From: Veillonella_A intestinalis | Lineage (GTDB): Bacteria; Bacillota; Negativicutes; Veillonellales; Veillonellaceae | Assembly (NCBI RefSeq): GCF_943192895.1 | Contig: NZ_CALPCB010000012.1 | Coordinates: forward strand, 1-32,110 | Direction: 5' to 3' | DNA length: 32,110 nucleotides | Part shown: piece after piece, positions 9,201 to 18,077 of the stretch | How the letters are laid out: each line of letters opens with the position of its first letter | How positions within the stretch are numbered: position 1 is the stretch's first letter | Translations under genes and position numbers: made by a program | Notes under the pieces: model-generated | Database searches by the model: none | Seen by the model: the letters and a program-made list of their open reading frames with translations, nothing else | Told to the model about the DNA's origin: nothing

Positions 9201-9252
9201 ACTGGCAAACACAAACCAAGATAAATCCAAACTATCTTGTGTGTTTGCCAGT
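9201..9252 (-). terminator. Intrinsic terminator after arsB
   Basis: Arms of 13 bp (9201-9213 and 9240-9252, actggcaaacaca / tgtgtttgccagt) plus an inner 7-bp caagata/tatcttg stem form a long hairpin about 50 nt after the arsB stop. The minus-strand tail is T-rich (TTTGTTAGTATTTG). Confidence 0.7.
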
Positions 9253-9301
9253 ATCTAAACGCTGCCATTTGCAACGCAACCATTAAATTACAAAAGTACT
9301 T

Positions 9302-10366
9302 TTAACGGCCATCTTGACGTTTATTACCAGGACCATCTTCAGCCACAGTTACTGTCGCTTCACCAAATGTCTTCATATCATTTAACATATGAAGAGCTGC
9401 ATCCACTACAGATAAGCCCATAACAGAACCTAAGGCTTCATCCATTTCAAGGTTATAGTATAAGTATGGACTAATTCCTAAAAATTTCATCTGTGCTTTG
9501 TGAACTGGCTCATTATAAGCAGCTGATTGGAATACAAAATCCATAACAGCTGGATTAATTGCACGAGCGACTAACAAAGCAGCACCAGTAACAGCATTGT
9601 CAAAAACAACGCCTAAACGATTAACTGCTGCCCCTAAATAAAAGCCCACCATAGCCGCTATATCAAGCGAACCTACACATTGCAAAATCTGCAATGGCTT
9701 TTCAGGCGTTAACTCATATCTAGCTAATGTAGCGGTTAAACGCTCCGCTTTTTCTTGAATGGATAATGTACATTCATTATCAGTCAATAACTCTGTCATA
9801 GGATATTGTGTAATAGCCGCTGTCACAGCAAGTGCACTTAATAGAGTACGTTCCCCTACATTACCAAGAGCCACAGCCTGTACGCCTTTACTAGCCAATT
9901 CCTCAGCCATAGCAAAGCCTACTTCTAAAGACGCTTCCATTTCAGCTTCAGTCATAGCCGGACCAGCCCCAAAGAATTTAGCGCCAGACGCTACTTTTTT
10001 ATTGATTACACCGGCTACTGCCTGAGTGTCCTGTTCTAAGCCCACATCTACAGTATATACCGCTGCATTTAATTTTCGAGCCGCCGCTTCAGTCGCACTA
10101 TGACCACTGCCAAGACGAGTCACAGCCGCTAAACTGTCCTGCCCTTTAGTATGATTCTGTTTACCGTCAACAGCTGTGTCACCAGCAAAAATAAGCACAC
10201 TATTTTTTATATGATTTGGCTGTTCTACATTATAAATACCAGCTAAACGAACTGCAATTTTTTCTAATTGAGCCAAACTATAAATTGGTTTTGTTAAATT
10301 ATCTACGCGAAGTTGGCATGCCTCCATGCACGCTTCGTTTAATGGTTGAATCGTAAACTCTCTCAT
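9302..10366 (-). CDS. arsB: ArsB-like CobT paralogue (phenol/p-cresol-activating phosphoribosyltransferase partner)
   Basis: 354 residues from ATG 10366, which overlaps the arsA stop by four bases (ATGA) behind GGAGGG; a longer frame to 10459 exists but lies inside arsA. It is a CobT-fold protein clearly paralogous to its neighbour: VTRLGSGHSATE, FFGAGPAMTEAEMEASLEVGF and LQCVGSLDIAAMVGFYLGAA match CobT segments. The two glutamate motifs of active CobT are altered: GEMGIxNTT is replaced by LGNVGERTLLSA (168-179) and the C-terminal LGExxGG by DEALGSVMG (309-317). In Sporomusa ovata ArsA and ArsB form a heterodimer that makes alpha-riboside phosphates of phenol and p-cresol for phenolyl cobamides. 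The degenerate active site here fits a partner role. Confidence 0.82.
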   Translation of the reverse strand: MREFTIQPLNEACMEACQLRVDNLTKPIYSLAQLEKIAVRLAGIYNVEQPNHIKNSVLIFAGDTAVDGKQNHTKGQDSLAAVTRLGSGHSATEAAARKLNAAVYTVDVGLEQDTQAVAGVINKKVASGAKFFGAGPAMTEAEMEASLEVGFAMAEELASKGVQAVALGNVGERTLLSALAVTAAITQYPMTELLTDNECTLSIQEKAERLTATLARYELTPEKPLQILQCVGSLDIAAMVGFYLGAAVNRLGVVFDNAVTGAALLVARAINPAVMDFVFQSAAYNEPVHKAQMKFLGISPYLYYNLEMDEALGSVMGLSVVDAALHMLNDMKTFGEATVTVAEDGPGNKRQDGR

Positions 10367-11403
10367 GCTTGGTGCCCTCCTTCTAATTCTTGATACATGC
10401 GGATAGCTAAATCTAACATCCCCATTTGAATGGAGCCACCAGATGCTTCGCCTAAACATAAACCTAAGTTAACATATGCTTCTAAGCCCAGTGTTTTTAA
10501 CGCTTCTACATGAGCTTTTTCAGCTGAAAGATGGGAAGCCATTACATAATCCATACTAGCTGGTACCATAGTGTGAGCCACTAGTGCACACGCAGTAGTA
10601 TTAAATCCATCAATAACAACCATAGCATGAGCCGCTGCTGCGCCTAAAATAATACCAGTAATACACGCAAATTCTAAACCACCTACAGAGTGCAAAATAC
10701 CAAGGCCATCATTTTTATCAATGTCGGCATATTTTACTAATGCATCATGAACTACCTTTTGTTTTACTTTAAGACGTTCATCGGAAATATTAGTACCGCG
10801 CCCCGTTGCCTGCTCAGCTGTAATACCAGCAAATTTAGCAGTCATAACAGCACTAGCGGTCGTATTGGCAATACCCATTTCACCTACAAGAAATACATTA
10901 TAACCTTCTGCTACTTTTTCATTTACTAATGCAATCCCTACTTCCATCGCCTGAATGCATTCTTCCTTAGTCATCGCTGGTTCTTTTAAAAAGTTCCGCG
11001 TCCCCATACGAATCTTATTATGACGTAAGCCTGGCACCCAAGTCATATCTGCTTTAATCCCTACATCAACGACTTCCATGTCAGTACCACAATAATTACC
11101 TAGCGCATTAGCACCAGCCCCTTTAGGAATCAAATAATTCTGTGTCATACCAACGGTTACATCAATTGGATAGGCACTTACACCCATTTCCGCTACGCCA
11201 TGATCAGCACAAGCTATAATCATACAACGCTTCGGAATTTCTGGTGATATCTGCCGTGTTACCATGGCATATTGTTTCACCATATCCACTAATTTACCAT
11301 AACTACCATAGGGTGTTTCACGATCCCAAACTGCTTGTACTGCTTCCCCAATCTTTGTATCTTTAGGGGTAATTTTTTTACAAGTCTCTTCAAATAAGCC
11401 CAT
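10363..11403 (-). CDS. arsA: ArsA / CobT-family nicotinate-nucleotide:lower-ligand phosphoribosyltransferase
   Basis: 346 residues, the usual CobT length. It transfers phosphoribose from nicotinate mononucleotide to a lower ligand in cobamide assembly. Both catalytic glutamate motifs are present: GEMGIANTT (Glu175) and LCLGEASGG (Glu319), matching Glu174 and Glu317 of Salmonella CobT. Other family segments: ACADHGVAEMGVSAYP, IPKGAGANALG and GRGTNISDE. AGGAGG stands in the nine-base gap after the tyrA stop, so it is co-transcribed with tyrA and translationally coupled to arsB. An active-plus-degenerate tandem pair is the signature of ArsAB rather than single CobT. The ligand (phenol or p-cresol versus benzimidazole) is inferred from that pairing. 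Confidence 0.85.
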   Translation of the reverse strand: MGLFEETCKKITPKDTKIGEAVQAVWDRETPYGSYGKLVDMVKQYAMVTRQISPEIPKRCMIIACADHGVAEMGVSAYPIDVTVGMTQNYLIPKGAGANALGNYCGTDMEVVDVGIKADMTWVPGLRHNKIRMGTRNFLKEPAMTKEECIQAMEVGIALVNEKVAEGYNVFLVGEMGIANTTASAVMTAKFAGITAEQATGRGTNISDERLKVKQKVVHDALVKYADIDKNDGLGILHSVGGLEFACITGIILGAAAAHAMVVIDGFNTTACALVAHTMVPASMDYVMASHLSAEKAHVEALKTLGLEAYVNLGLCLGEASGGSIQMGMLDLAIRMYQELEGGHQA

Positions 11404-11412
11404 CGTATCCTC

Positions 11413-12276
11413 CTATAAGTGGGAAAAGTCATCGCGAATTGTTTTGGCGACTTTCAAGTATGTCTCTAGTGTATCATCATCTGAGGTCAAAAGTAAATTT
11501 TTAATATGTAATATTTCATCTTCTAATTGTGATAAAGCTCTAACTACCTCCTGACGATTACTGGTAATAATCTCACGCCACATGGTGGGGTTACCACCCG
11601 CTACTCTTGTAATATCTCTAAAACCACCTGCAGCCAAGCGTAAACGCAAGTCTCCCTGCCCATCACCACCAGCTATGGTAGCTATCATAGCAGCCACAGT
11701 ATGCGGCATATGACTCACCGTTGCCATAAACCCATCATGATCTTCCATAGCAATTTGTTCAACACGGCCACCTAAAAATTCGCCCATTGCAATTAATTCA
11801 CGAGCACCCGCTTCACTCCAACTAGGCTCCTTATCATCTCTCAAAATAATCCAAGTACAGCCCTTAAATAAATCACAATGAGCCATAGTATAGCCACCTT
11901 TTTCAGAGCCTGCCATAGGATGTATAGACACAAAATGAGCTCCTTTAGGCAACTGCTGTTTCACTGTACGAGCAAAATTTGCCTTTGTACTAGACACATC
12001 GGTTATAAGAGTGCGAGGCCGAATATAAGGAACTAATTCCTCAAACAGCCTCGCATTCGTATCTGGGGGCAAAGCGAATACTAATATATCCGCTTGCTCC
12101 ACCACGGCTTTAGCCTCCGTATAAGCAGCAGTAACTGCGCCTTCCGCTACGGCTTGAGCCCCTATATGTGAGCGCCGTGCATACCCGATTACTTCATAAT
12201 CGGGATGTGACGCCAATCCTTTTGCTAATGAACCACCTAATAAACCTAATCCAATAATTCCTACAATCCGTTTCAT
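11413..12276 (-). CDS. tyrA: Prephenate dehydrogenase
   Basis: 287 residues from ATG 12276, chosen because GGAAGGA precedes it and the dinucleotide-binding GxGxxG motif (GLGLLGGSLA, 9-18) then sits at the N-terminus. NAD(P)-dependent oxidative decarboxylation of prephenate toward tyrosine. Motifs: TDVSSTK (92-98), HPMAGSEKGGY (119-129), VSHMPH with the catalytic His (187-192) and GGFRDITRVAGGNPTMW (217-233). No fused chorismate mutase and no clear ACT domain. It lies between a MATE transporter gene and arsA in one direction. Arogenate cannot be excluded as substrate. Confidence 0.92.
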   Translation of the reverse strand: MKRIVGIIGLGLLGGSLAKGLASHPDYEVIGYARRSHIGAQAVAEGAVTAAYTEAKAVVEQADILVFALPPDTNARLFEELVPYIRPRTLITDVSSTKANFARTVKQQLPKGAHFVSIHPMAGSEKGGYTMAHCDLFKGCTWIILRDDKEPSWSEAGARELIAMGEFLGGRVEQIAMEDHDGFMATVSHMPHTVAAMIATIAGGDGQGDLRLRLAAGGFRDITRVAGGNPTMWREIITSNRQEVVRALSQLEDEILHIKNLLLTSDDDTLETYLKVAKTIRDDFSHL

Positions 12277-12329
12277 AACGTTCGTCCTTCCTTGAGCCCT
12301 GTGAGACAACTTCCTCACAAAACTCCCTA

Positions 12330-13682
12330 CTATGCAGGCTCTTCAATGAGCTTGCGGTTCTTCCACTTACCACTGTGCCAACGCCACACAAAAATAATAG
12401 CGCGCGCACCTTCATCAATGGCCATGGCAATCCAAATGCCAATTAAACCCCACCCTAGCCAAATGCCTAGGATATAGGACAAATTAACGGCACAGAGCCA
12501 CATACCAAAGATACCTACAATCATTGGCGTCCGGATATCTCCAGCAGCTTGCAAACATTGTACCATAATAATGTTTACGGTGCGACCAATTTCTAAAAAG
12601 ATTTCAATAAACAAAATAGTTTTGCCTAATGATATAATCTCTGGATCTGTTGTAAAAAAAGCAAAGATGTAATCACTTAATAAATAAAATGTCGTTGATA
12701 AACCAACACTTATCGCCATACCAAGCCACATAGTATGCCATACGCGCGCCGAAATCTCATCTTCCCGCTTAGCGCCAACTAGAAAGCCTACTATAATTTG
12801 CGCAGCATTAGCTAAGGCAATCGTATACATATAACAAAACATAGAAATTATATAGGCATACACTTTAGTATTTATAACTATAATGCCAAAAATATTTACC
12901 ATCTTCATAATGGTAGTCTGAGATAGCTGATACGACAATGTTTCGCCCCCTGAAGGTACACCAATATGAAGCAATCGTTTCAAAGTTTCCTTCGGGAATG
13001 GTTTTAAATATGACCAAGATAGTTTAATCGATAATTGGGTGCGGAATAAATAATAAATCAACAGCAACCCAATAGCTTTACTAACAGCAGTCGATACGGA
13101 TACCCCAAATACACCGAGGGAAGGAATAGGCCCCCAGCCATAAATTAAAACAACATTACTTAAAATGTGAATCACATTCATTACAAAGGCAACACACATA
13201 GTAATAATCGGTAAAGAAAAGCCTCTAAAAGTAGCTACAAAGGCGGTATAAATCCCTGTAATAGGAATACTACAAGCTACAATAGTCATATATAAACTCG
13301 TATCATCCATAATTTCAGCCGGCACGCCTAGCCACTGAAATAATGTCCTATGAGCCACCAAAATAAACGCCGCTGCACAAGAACTAAATACAAAATTAAA
13401 AGCAATACTTACCGTTGTTACTTCATTAATTTTATCTGGATTTTTAGCCCCTAAATACTGGGCTATTAAAATGGTGCTAGCCGTACTCATAACGATAATC
13501 AGCATAATAAAAATATTCATAACCTGATTGGCGTTTGCTACAGCCGCTACCGCTTCTTGAGAATAATGACTCATCATAAATTGGTCAATATTCCCAATCA
13601 ACATTTGTAAGAAAATTTCGATAAAAATTGGCCAGCTTAATGAAACAACCGATAAGCTGGCACTCTTTTTAAAGGATTTCAT
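12330..13682 (-). CDS. MATE family efflux transporter
   Basis: 450 residues, typical length, with about twelve hydrophobic segments. MATE features: an N-terminal LSWPIFIEIFLQMLIGNIDQFM segment, ASTILIAQYLGAK after the second helix and the equivalent AAQIIVGFLVGAKREDE in the second half. Predicted inner-membrane Na+ or H+ antiporter for cationic or aromatic compounds; the substrate is unknown. GAGG lies 7 nt before the ATG. It is followed 53 nt later by tyrA in the same direction, with only a short hairpin (TGTGAG/CTCACA) lacking a U tail between them, so it may head the tyrA-arsA-arsB operon. Confidence 0.9.
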   Translation of the reverse strand: MKSFKKSASLSVVSLSWPIFIEIFLQMLIGNIDQFMMSHYSQEAVAAVANANQVMNIFIMLIIVMSTASTILIAQYLGAKNPDKINEVTTVSIAFNFVFSSCAAAFILVAHRTLFQWLGVPAEIMDDTSLYMTIVACSIPITGIYTAFVATFRGFSLPIITMCVAFVMNVIHILSNVVLIYGWGPIPSLGVFGVSVSTAVSKAIGLLLIYYLFRTQLSIKLSWSYLKPFPKETLKRLLHIGVPSGGETLSYQLSQTTIMKMVNIFGIIVINTKVYAYIISMFCYMYTIALANAAQIIVGFLVGAKREDEISARVWHTMWLGMAISVGLSTTFYLLSDYIFAFFTTDPEIISLGKTILFIEIFLEIGRTVNIIMVQCLQAAGDIRTPMIVGIFGMWLCAVNLSYILGIWLGWGLIGIWIAMAIDEGARAIIFVWRWHSGKWKNRKLIEEPA

Positions 13683-13725
13683 GCAGTAACCTCAATCGTT
13701 AATCCTCAACCCCATATAAAAAGCA

Positions 13726-13772
13726 GGTGACCGGTGGTGCTACTATCTAGTCCTATGGACACATCGGTCACC
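13726..13772 (-). terminator. Possible terminator at the end of the tetrapyrrole operon
   Basis: Perfect GC-rich 8-bp arms (ggtgaccg 13726-13733, cggtcacc 13765-13772) with a 31-nt loop and TGCTTTTTAT after the stem on the minus strand. It lies 13 nt after the last operon gene and about 45 nt before the MATE start. The long loop lowers confidence. Confidence 0.5.
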
Positions 13773-13785
13773 CTTTACTTATGTA

Positions 13786-14133
13786 CTAAATTTTGCTTAA
13801 TGCTTCATGGTCAATCAGACACTGCCAATCGGCAACAAGCTTATATTTTGCATTTGCTTGGGCCACATCCCAATTTTCGCCTTCTGGGAACCAATTGCCT
13901 GGCATACAGCCACTTTTAGCAAAATTAATGGCAAAGCCTAATTTGCGCACTTCTTTAGCAGCCCACCAAGCACCAATAGCATCACGACCCACTAAATATA
14001 GATTCTCTACATGAGTCGCTTCTAGCCAATGTGCAATTTCATCCCAATATTCACGAGGCACTACACTTTCACTTAAACACTCTTGTAAGCTTTTTCGTGC
14101 TGCTGCCAACGTTTCTGGTGTTAACTCAGTCAT
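13786..14133 (-). CDS. Uncharacterised 115-residue protein at the end of the tetrapyrrole operon
   Basis: Start ATG 14133 has GGGAGG 7 nt upstream; a TTG at 14148 is less likely because it would lie in that site. It follows the hemL stop by 18 bases, so it should be co-transcribed. Soluble, slightly acidic, Trp-rich (six Trp), with no signal peptide or membrane segment. Notable stretches are NLYLVGRDAIGAWWAAKEVRKLGF (split: NLYLVGRD, AIGAWWAAKEVRKLGF) and MPGNWFPEGENWD. I do not recognise the family. Its position suggests a link to tetrapyrrole synthesis, but nothing in the sequence gives a reaction. Confidence 0.8.
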   Translation of the reverse strand: MTELTPETLAAARKSLQECLSESVVPREYWDEIAHWLEATHVENLYLVGRDAIGAWWAAKEVRKLGFAINFAKSGCMPGNWFPEGENWDVAQANAKYKLVADWQCLIDHEALSKI

Positions 14134-14151
14134 CGTTCTACCTCCCAATTA

Positions 14152-15441
14152 TTATAAGGTAGCAAAGGCTTCTTCTGCTACAGCCAAGGTCTTTTCAATA
14201 TCCTGTGGCGAATGCATAGCTGAAAGGAAATTGCTTTCATATTGGCTTGGCGCATAATAAATGCCATGACTTAAATTATAGTGGAAGAATTTTTTGAAGG
14301 CTTCCATATCACAAGCAGAGGCATCCTCAAAATTAACCACTGGCTTATCACTAAAGAATAAAGTAAACATGGACCCTACGGATTGCACTTGAACAGGAAT
14401 ATTATATTTAGCCGCCCGTTCACGCAATCCTTCACAGAGCATCTCTGTAGCTTGTTCAATCCGTTTAAACACGGTTGGATCTTGTTGCAAAATGCTAAGG
14501 GTAGCCAATCCTGCAGTCATAGCAATTGGATTGCCACTCAAAGTCCCAGCCTGATAAATTGGGCCCGCTGGTGCTACATGGTTCATAATTTCACGGGAAC
14601 CACCAAATACAGCCATAGGTAAGCCACCGCCAACAATTTTACCTAAGCAGGTTAAATCTGGCTTGATACCATATTTTTTCTGAGCTCCACCGGAACTAGC
14701 GCGGAAGCCACACATAACTTCATCAAAGATAAGTAAAGCTCCATGAGCCGTAGTAAGCTCACGCAAAGTTTCTAAGAAGCCTGGCACTGGTGGCACACAG
14801 CCCATGTTACCCGCTACTGGTTCTACAATAACAGCGGCAATAGCATGCCCTTCTTTTTGGAATAGCTCCCGAATGGCGTCTATATCATTATAAGGCACTG
14901 TCAATGTATCTGCCGCTACGCCCGCTGGCACGCCAGGGCTGTCAGGCACCCCAAAGGTAGCCAAACCAGAACCAGCTTTTACTAATAAGCAATCACTGTG
15001 TCCATGATAACAACCAACAAATTTTACAATTTTATCACGGCCCGTATAGCCACGCGCTACACGCAAAGCACTCATGGTAGACTCTGTGCCCGAGTTAACC
15101 ATGCGCACCATTTCCATATGAGGCATAAAAGCTTGAATCTTTTTAGCTACTTCCGTTTCTAAAAGAGTCGGTGCGCCATAACTAGTGCCACGTAGTACCG
15201 CTTCCTGCAAAGCTGCCACTACTTCGGATTTTGCATGGCCCAAAATCATAGGCCCCCACGACAATACATAATCAATATATTCATTGCCATCAATATCATA
15301 AATACGATCACCTGCTGCAGAACTGATAAATGGCGGTTCAGAACCTACACTACGATAGGAACGGACCGGACTATTTACACCGCCCGGCATATAAGCCTTT
15401 GCTTCAAGAAAGGCTTGCTTCGATTTTTCTAACGTATACAT
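14152..15441 (-). CDS. hemL: Glutamate-1-semialdehyde 2,1-aminomutase
   Basis: 429 residues, full length for this class III PLP aminotransferase. It converts glutamate-1-semialdehyde, made by HemA, to 5-aminolevulinate. Motifs: PGGVNSPVR (19-27), NSGTES (116-121), YHGHSD (145-150), the cofactor Asp in FDEVMCGFR (D240) and the Schiff-base lysine in LGKIVGGG (K268). AGGAGAG precedes the ATG. It sits 47 nt downstream of hemB. The substrate-channelling partner hemA is in the same operon. Confidence 0.97.
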   Translation of the reverse strand: MYTLEKSKQAFLEAKAYMPGGVNSPVRSYRSVGSEPPFISSAAGDRIYDIDGNEYIDYVLSWGPMILGHAKSEVVAALQEAVLRGTSYGAPTLLETEVAKKIQAFMPHMEMVRMVNSGTESTMSALRVARGYTGRDKIVKFVGCYHGHSDCLLVKAGSGLATFGVPDSPGVPAGVAADTLTVPYNDIDAIRELFQKEGHAIAAVIVEPVAGNMGCVPPVPGFLETLRELTTAHGALLIFDEVMCGFRASSGGAQKKYGIKPDLTCLGKIVGGGLPMAVFGGSREIMNHVAPAGPIYQAGTLSGNPIAMTAGLATLSILQQDPTVFKRIEQATEMLCEGLRERAAKYNIPVQVQSVGSMFTLFFSDKPVVNFEDASACDMEAFKKFFHYNLSHGIYYAPSQYESNFLSAMHSPQDIEKTLAVAEEAFATL

Positions 15442-15488
15442 AATTCTCTCCTCATGGTATTAACAACAATGACTACTTTGAAAAGATA

Positions 15489-16460
15489 TTACCGCAACCA
15501 ACGAGCTACATCAAGGGCATGATAGGTAATAATCATTTTAGCGCCAGCTCGTTTCATAGATAACAAGGTTTCTAACACAATTCGTTTTTCATCCACTAAG
15601 CCCTGTGCAGCCGCTGCTTTTACCATAGCATATTCACCACTTACATTATATACAGCTAATGGATAATCAAAGTTATCACGAGCTTCACGGACAATATCCA
15701 AATATGAAAGGGCAGGCTTAATCATAATAATGTCAGCCCCTTCCTGAATATCCCGTTCAATCATGCGCAAAGACTCTAAACGATTGGCTGGATCCATTTG
15801 GTAGCTTTTACGGTCACCAAACTCAGGTGCTGAGTGAACCGCATCACGGAATGGGCCATAATAAGCACTAGCATATTTAGAGGCATAGCTCATAATGGAT
15901 ACATTAGTAAAGCCCGCTTCATCCAAACTCTGACGTAAGCAAGCAATATGACCGTCCATCATATCAGATGGAGCAACCATTTGCGCCCCTGCTTTAGCTT
16001 GACTAACAGCCACTTTACCTAACAAAGGTAAAGTTTCATCATTTAAAATTTCATGATGATCAATCATGCCACAATGACCACTGGAAGTATATTGGCATAA
16101 GCATACATCACCAATGACGATTAATTCTGGCACTTCTTTACGAATAGCTGCAATCGCCTGCTGTACAGGCTGTTCCATGTCCCAAGCAGAAGAACCTTGT
16201 TCATCTTTATAGGAAGGAATACCAAATACTTCTACGCCTAGAATACCTAATTCATAAGCTTCTTTAGCCATCTTAACAGCTTCATCAACTGATAAATGAT
16301 ATTGTCCAGGTAACGATGGAATCTCTTCTTTAACACCAGTGCCAGGTACAACAAATAAAGGATAGATTAAATCCTCTACTTGCAAAGTTGTTTCCTGCAC
16401 TAACGCACGCATAGCTGGTGTTGTCCGCAAACGGCGCGGACGATATGTTAAGTCTATCAT
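15489..16460 (-). CDS. hemB: Porphobilinogen synthase (delta-aminolevulinate dehydratase)
   Basis: 323 residues, normal length. Condenses two 5-aminolevulinates to porphobilinogen. The zinc-type cysteine cluster DVCLCQYTSSGHC is present (C120, C122, C130), so a Zn enzyme is expected. The two active-site lysines lie in MSYASKYASAYYGPFRDA (K195; written here as two parts MSYASKYA and SAYYGPFRDA) and IMIKPALSYLD (K248). GGAG/GAGG sites precede the ATG. A hairpin and possible internal promoter lie in the 96-bp gap upstream of it. Confidence 0.97.
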   Translation of the reverse strand: MIDLTYRPRRLRTTPAMRALVQETTLQVEDLIYPLFVVPGTGVKEEIPSLPGQYHLSVDEAVKMAKEAYELGILGVEVFGIPSYKDEQGSSAWDMEQPVQQAIAAIRKEVPELIVIGDVCLCQYTSSGHCGMIDHHEILNDETLPLLGKVAVSQAKAGAQMVAPSDMMDGHIACLRQSLDEAGFTNVSIMSYASKYASAYYGPFRDAVHSAPEFGDRKSYQMDPANRLESLRMIERDIQEGADIIMIKPALSYLDIVREARDNFDYPLAVYNVSGEYAMVKAAAAQGLVDEKRIVLETLLSMKRAGAKMIITYHALDVARWLR

Positions 16461-16520
16461 AAATCCTCGTCTCCTTTTATTTTATACTACCCTACTATTG
16501 TAGTACGAATTTACTAATAA

Positions 16521-16545
16521 GGCTACCTCTGATTAAGAAGTAGCC
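16521..16545 (-). terminator. Terminator-like hairpin between cobA/hemD and hemB
   Basis: Arms of 10 bp (16521-16530 and 16536-16545, one G-U pair) and a 5-nt loop lie just after the cobA/hemD stop. The tail (TTATTAG) is poor in U, so it may only partly stop transcription. A TATAAA-like box and the inverted repeat tacta-N3-tagta (about 16490-16502) follow before hemB and could start a hemB-hemL transcript. Confidence 0.45.
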
Positions 16546-16556
16546 CCATGAGTCTA

Positions 16557-18077
16557 TTATTCTTTAGTAGTAGCATCTGCTTGTATCATGGCTACCATAG
16601 CAGGAATGGTAAATGTATCACTAATTAAATCAGGTTCAATCCCCTGTTCTACACAAGTAGCTGCTGTAATCGGCCCAATACAAGCTACTTTTGCCTTTTT
16701 CAACAACTCTTTCCCCGCTTCACCTAATAGTTTTAATGTATTTGTAACGGTTGAGGAACTTGTAAATGTAATATAATCTACCTCATCAGATTGTAATGCC
16801 TCTACCAAGGTAGTTGCTTGTGATTCATCAACTAAGGTTTCATACAAACGAGCTACGGTTACATCAATACCACCCTCGGTAAGGCCATTATAAATGACTT
16901 TACGCGCTACTTTTGGCTGAATAAGTAACACTTTATCGCCTTCTTTTAACACAGGCTGCAAGGCTTTAACTACAGACTCCCCCTTGTAATCGGCCGGTAC
17001 AATATCAGCCAACAAGCCTTTATCTTGCAACGCTTTAGCAGTTGCACTACCAATCGCACAAAGCTTAGCTTGCCCTAACACACGACTATCTTTGCCCATT
17101 GTTTGCAAGGCTTTAAAGTAATAGCGCACACCTTCGGCAGACGTAAAAATGACCGTTTTAAAATTATGAGAATTTAATAAAATCTCCTCTGTTTTGCGCT
17201 CTAGTGGTAAGGCCTGCGTCTTAATAGCTGCTGCTTCGATAACATTAGCACCTAATGCTTCTAATTGTTCGCTTAAAACACTAGCTTTAGAACGAGCCCG
17301 TGTTACCATAATTGTTTTACCAAAGAGAGGTTTATTGTCAAACCAACGCAAGGATTCACGTAAATTCACTACATCACCGACCGTAATAATAGATGGTGGT
17401 TTAATCCCAGCATTTTTAACATCCGCCGCTACATGTTCCAAGGTGGAAATCAATGTCTGCTGAATTGGTTTAGTGCCCCAACGAATAACCGCCACTGGCG
17501 TATCTTTAGGACGACCATATTCCATTAATTTCTGCGAAATCATAGGCAAATTACCTACACCCATAACAAAACTAATGGTATCTACAGACGTAGCCAAGCC
17601 TTCCCAATTAATGCCAGACTCGTTTTTAGTCGGATCTTCATGACCTGTTACAATAGCAAACGACGTAGCCATAGCACGTTGTGTCACAGGAATTCCTGCA
17701 TATGCTGGCGCCGAAATACCAGAAGTAACGCCAGGGACAAATTCAAAAGGAACACCAGCTTTAGCTAATTCTAACGCTTCTTCGCCACCACGGCCAAAGA
17801 TGAGTGGGTCGCCCCCTTTTAGGCGCGCAACGATTTTGCCTTCCTTACCAAATTTAACCAATAATTCGTTAATCTCATATTGATGTAAGGTATGATGCTT
17901 ACACTGTTTACCTGCATAAATGAGTTCTGCTTCAGGACGAGCCCAACGCAACAAATGCTCATCAGCCAAATAATCATACACAATGACATCGGCCTTTTCG
18001 ATACATTCGCGACCTTTCACAGTAATTAATTTATAATCGCCTGGTCCTGCACCAATCAAATATACGATACCGGTCAT
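16557..18077 (-). CDS. Uroporphyrinogen-III C-methyltransferase / uroporphyrinogen-III synthase fusion
   Basis: 506 residues made of two enzymes. Residues 1 to about 245 are SUMT (CobA): VYLIGAGPGD (5-14), ARLKGGDPLIFGRGGEE, VPGVTSGISAPAYAGIP and the VRWGT-like VIRWGTKPIQQT. It methylates uroporphyrinogen III twice to precorrin-2. From about 255 on is HemD, which closes hydroxymethylbilane to uroporphyrinogen III: MVTRARSK, VIFTSAEGVRYYF and YITFTSSSTV. The fusion is known in clostridia and Negativicutes and pulls uroporphyrinogen III toward siroheme and cobamides rather than heme. The start overlaps the hemC stop by four bases. Confidence 0.95.
   Translation of the reverse strand: MTGIVYLIGAGPGDYKLITVKGRECIEKADVIVYDYLADEHLLRWARPEAELIYAGKQCKHHTLHQYEINELLVKFGKEGKIVARLKGGDPLIFGRGGEEALELAKAGVPFEFVPGVTSGISAPAYAGIPVTQRAMATSFAIVTGHEDPTKNESGINWEGLATSVDTISFVMGVGNLPMISQKLMEYGRPKDTPVAVIRWGTKPIQQTLISTLEHVAADVKNAGIKPPSIITVGDVVNLRESLRWFDNKPLFGKTIMVTRARSKASVLSEQLEALGANVIEAAAIKTQALPLERKTEEILLNSHNFKTVIFTSAEGVRYYFKALQTMGKDSRVLGQAKLCAIGSATAKALQDKGLLADIVPADYKGESVVKALQPVLKEGDKVLLIQPKVARKVIYNGLTEGGIDVTVARLYETLVDESQATTLVEALQSDEVDYITFTSSSTVTNTLKLLGEAGKELLKKAKVACIGPITAATCVEQGIEPDLISDTFTIPAMVAMIQADATTKE

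Noticed and set aside
10366..10459. Longer arsB with 31 extra N-terminal residues
   Set aside because: The extension lies inside arsA, has no family likeness, and the ATG at 10366 has GGAGGG and an ATGA overlap.
13683..13785. Cobalamin riboswitch in front of the MATE-tyrA-arsAB genes
   Set aside because: No GCCACTG-type B12-box or conserved core was found; the inverted repeat there reads better as a terminator.
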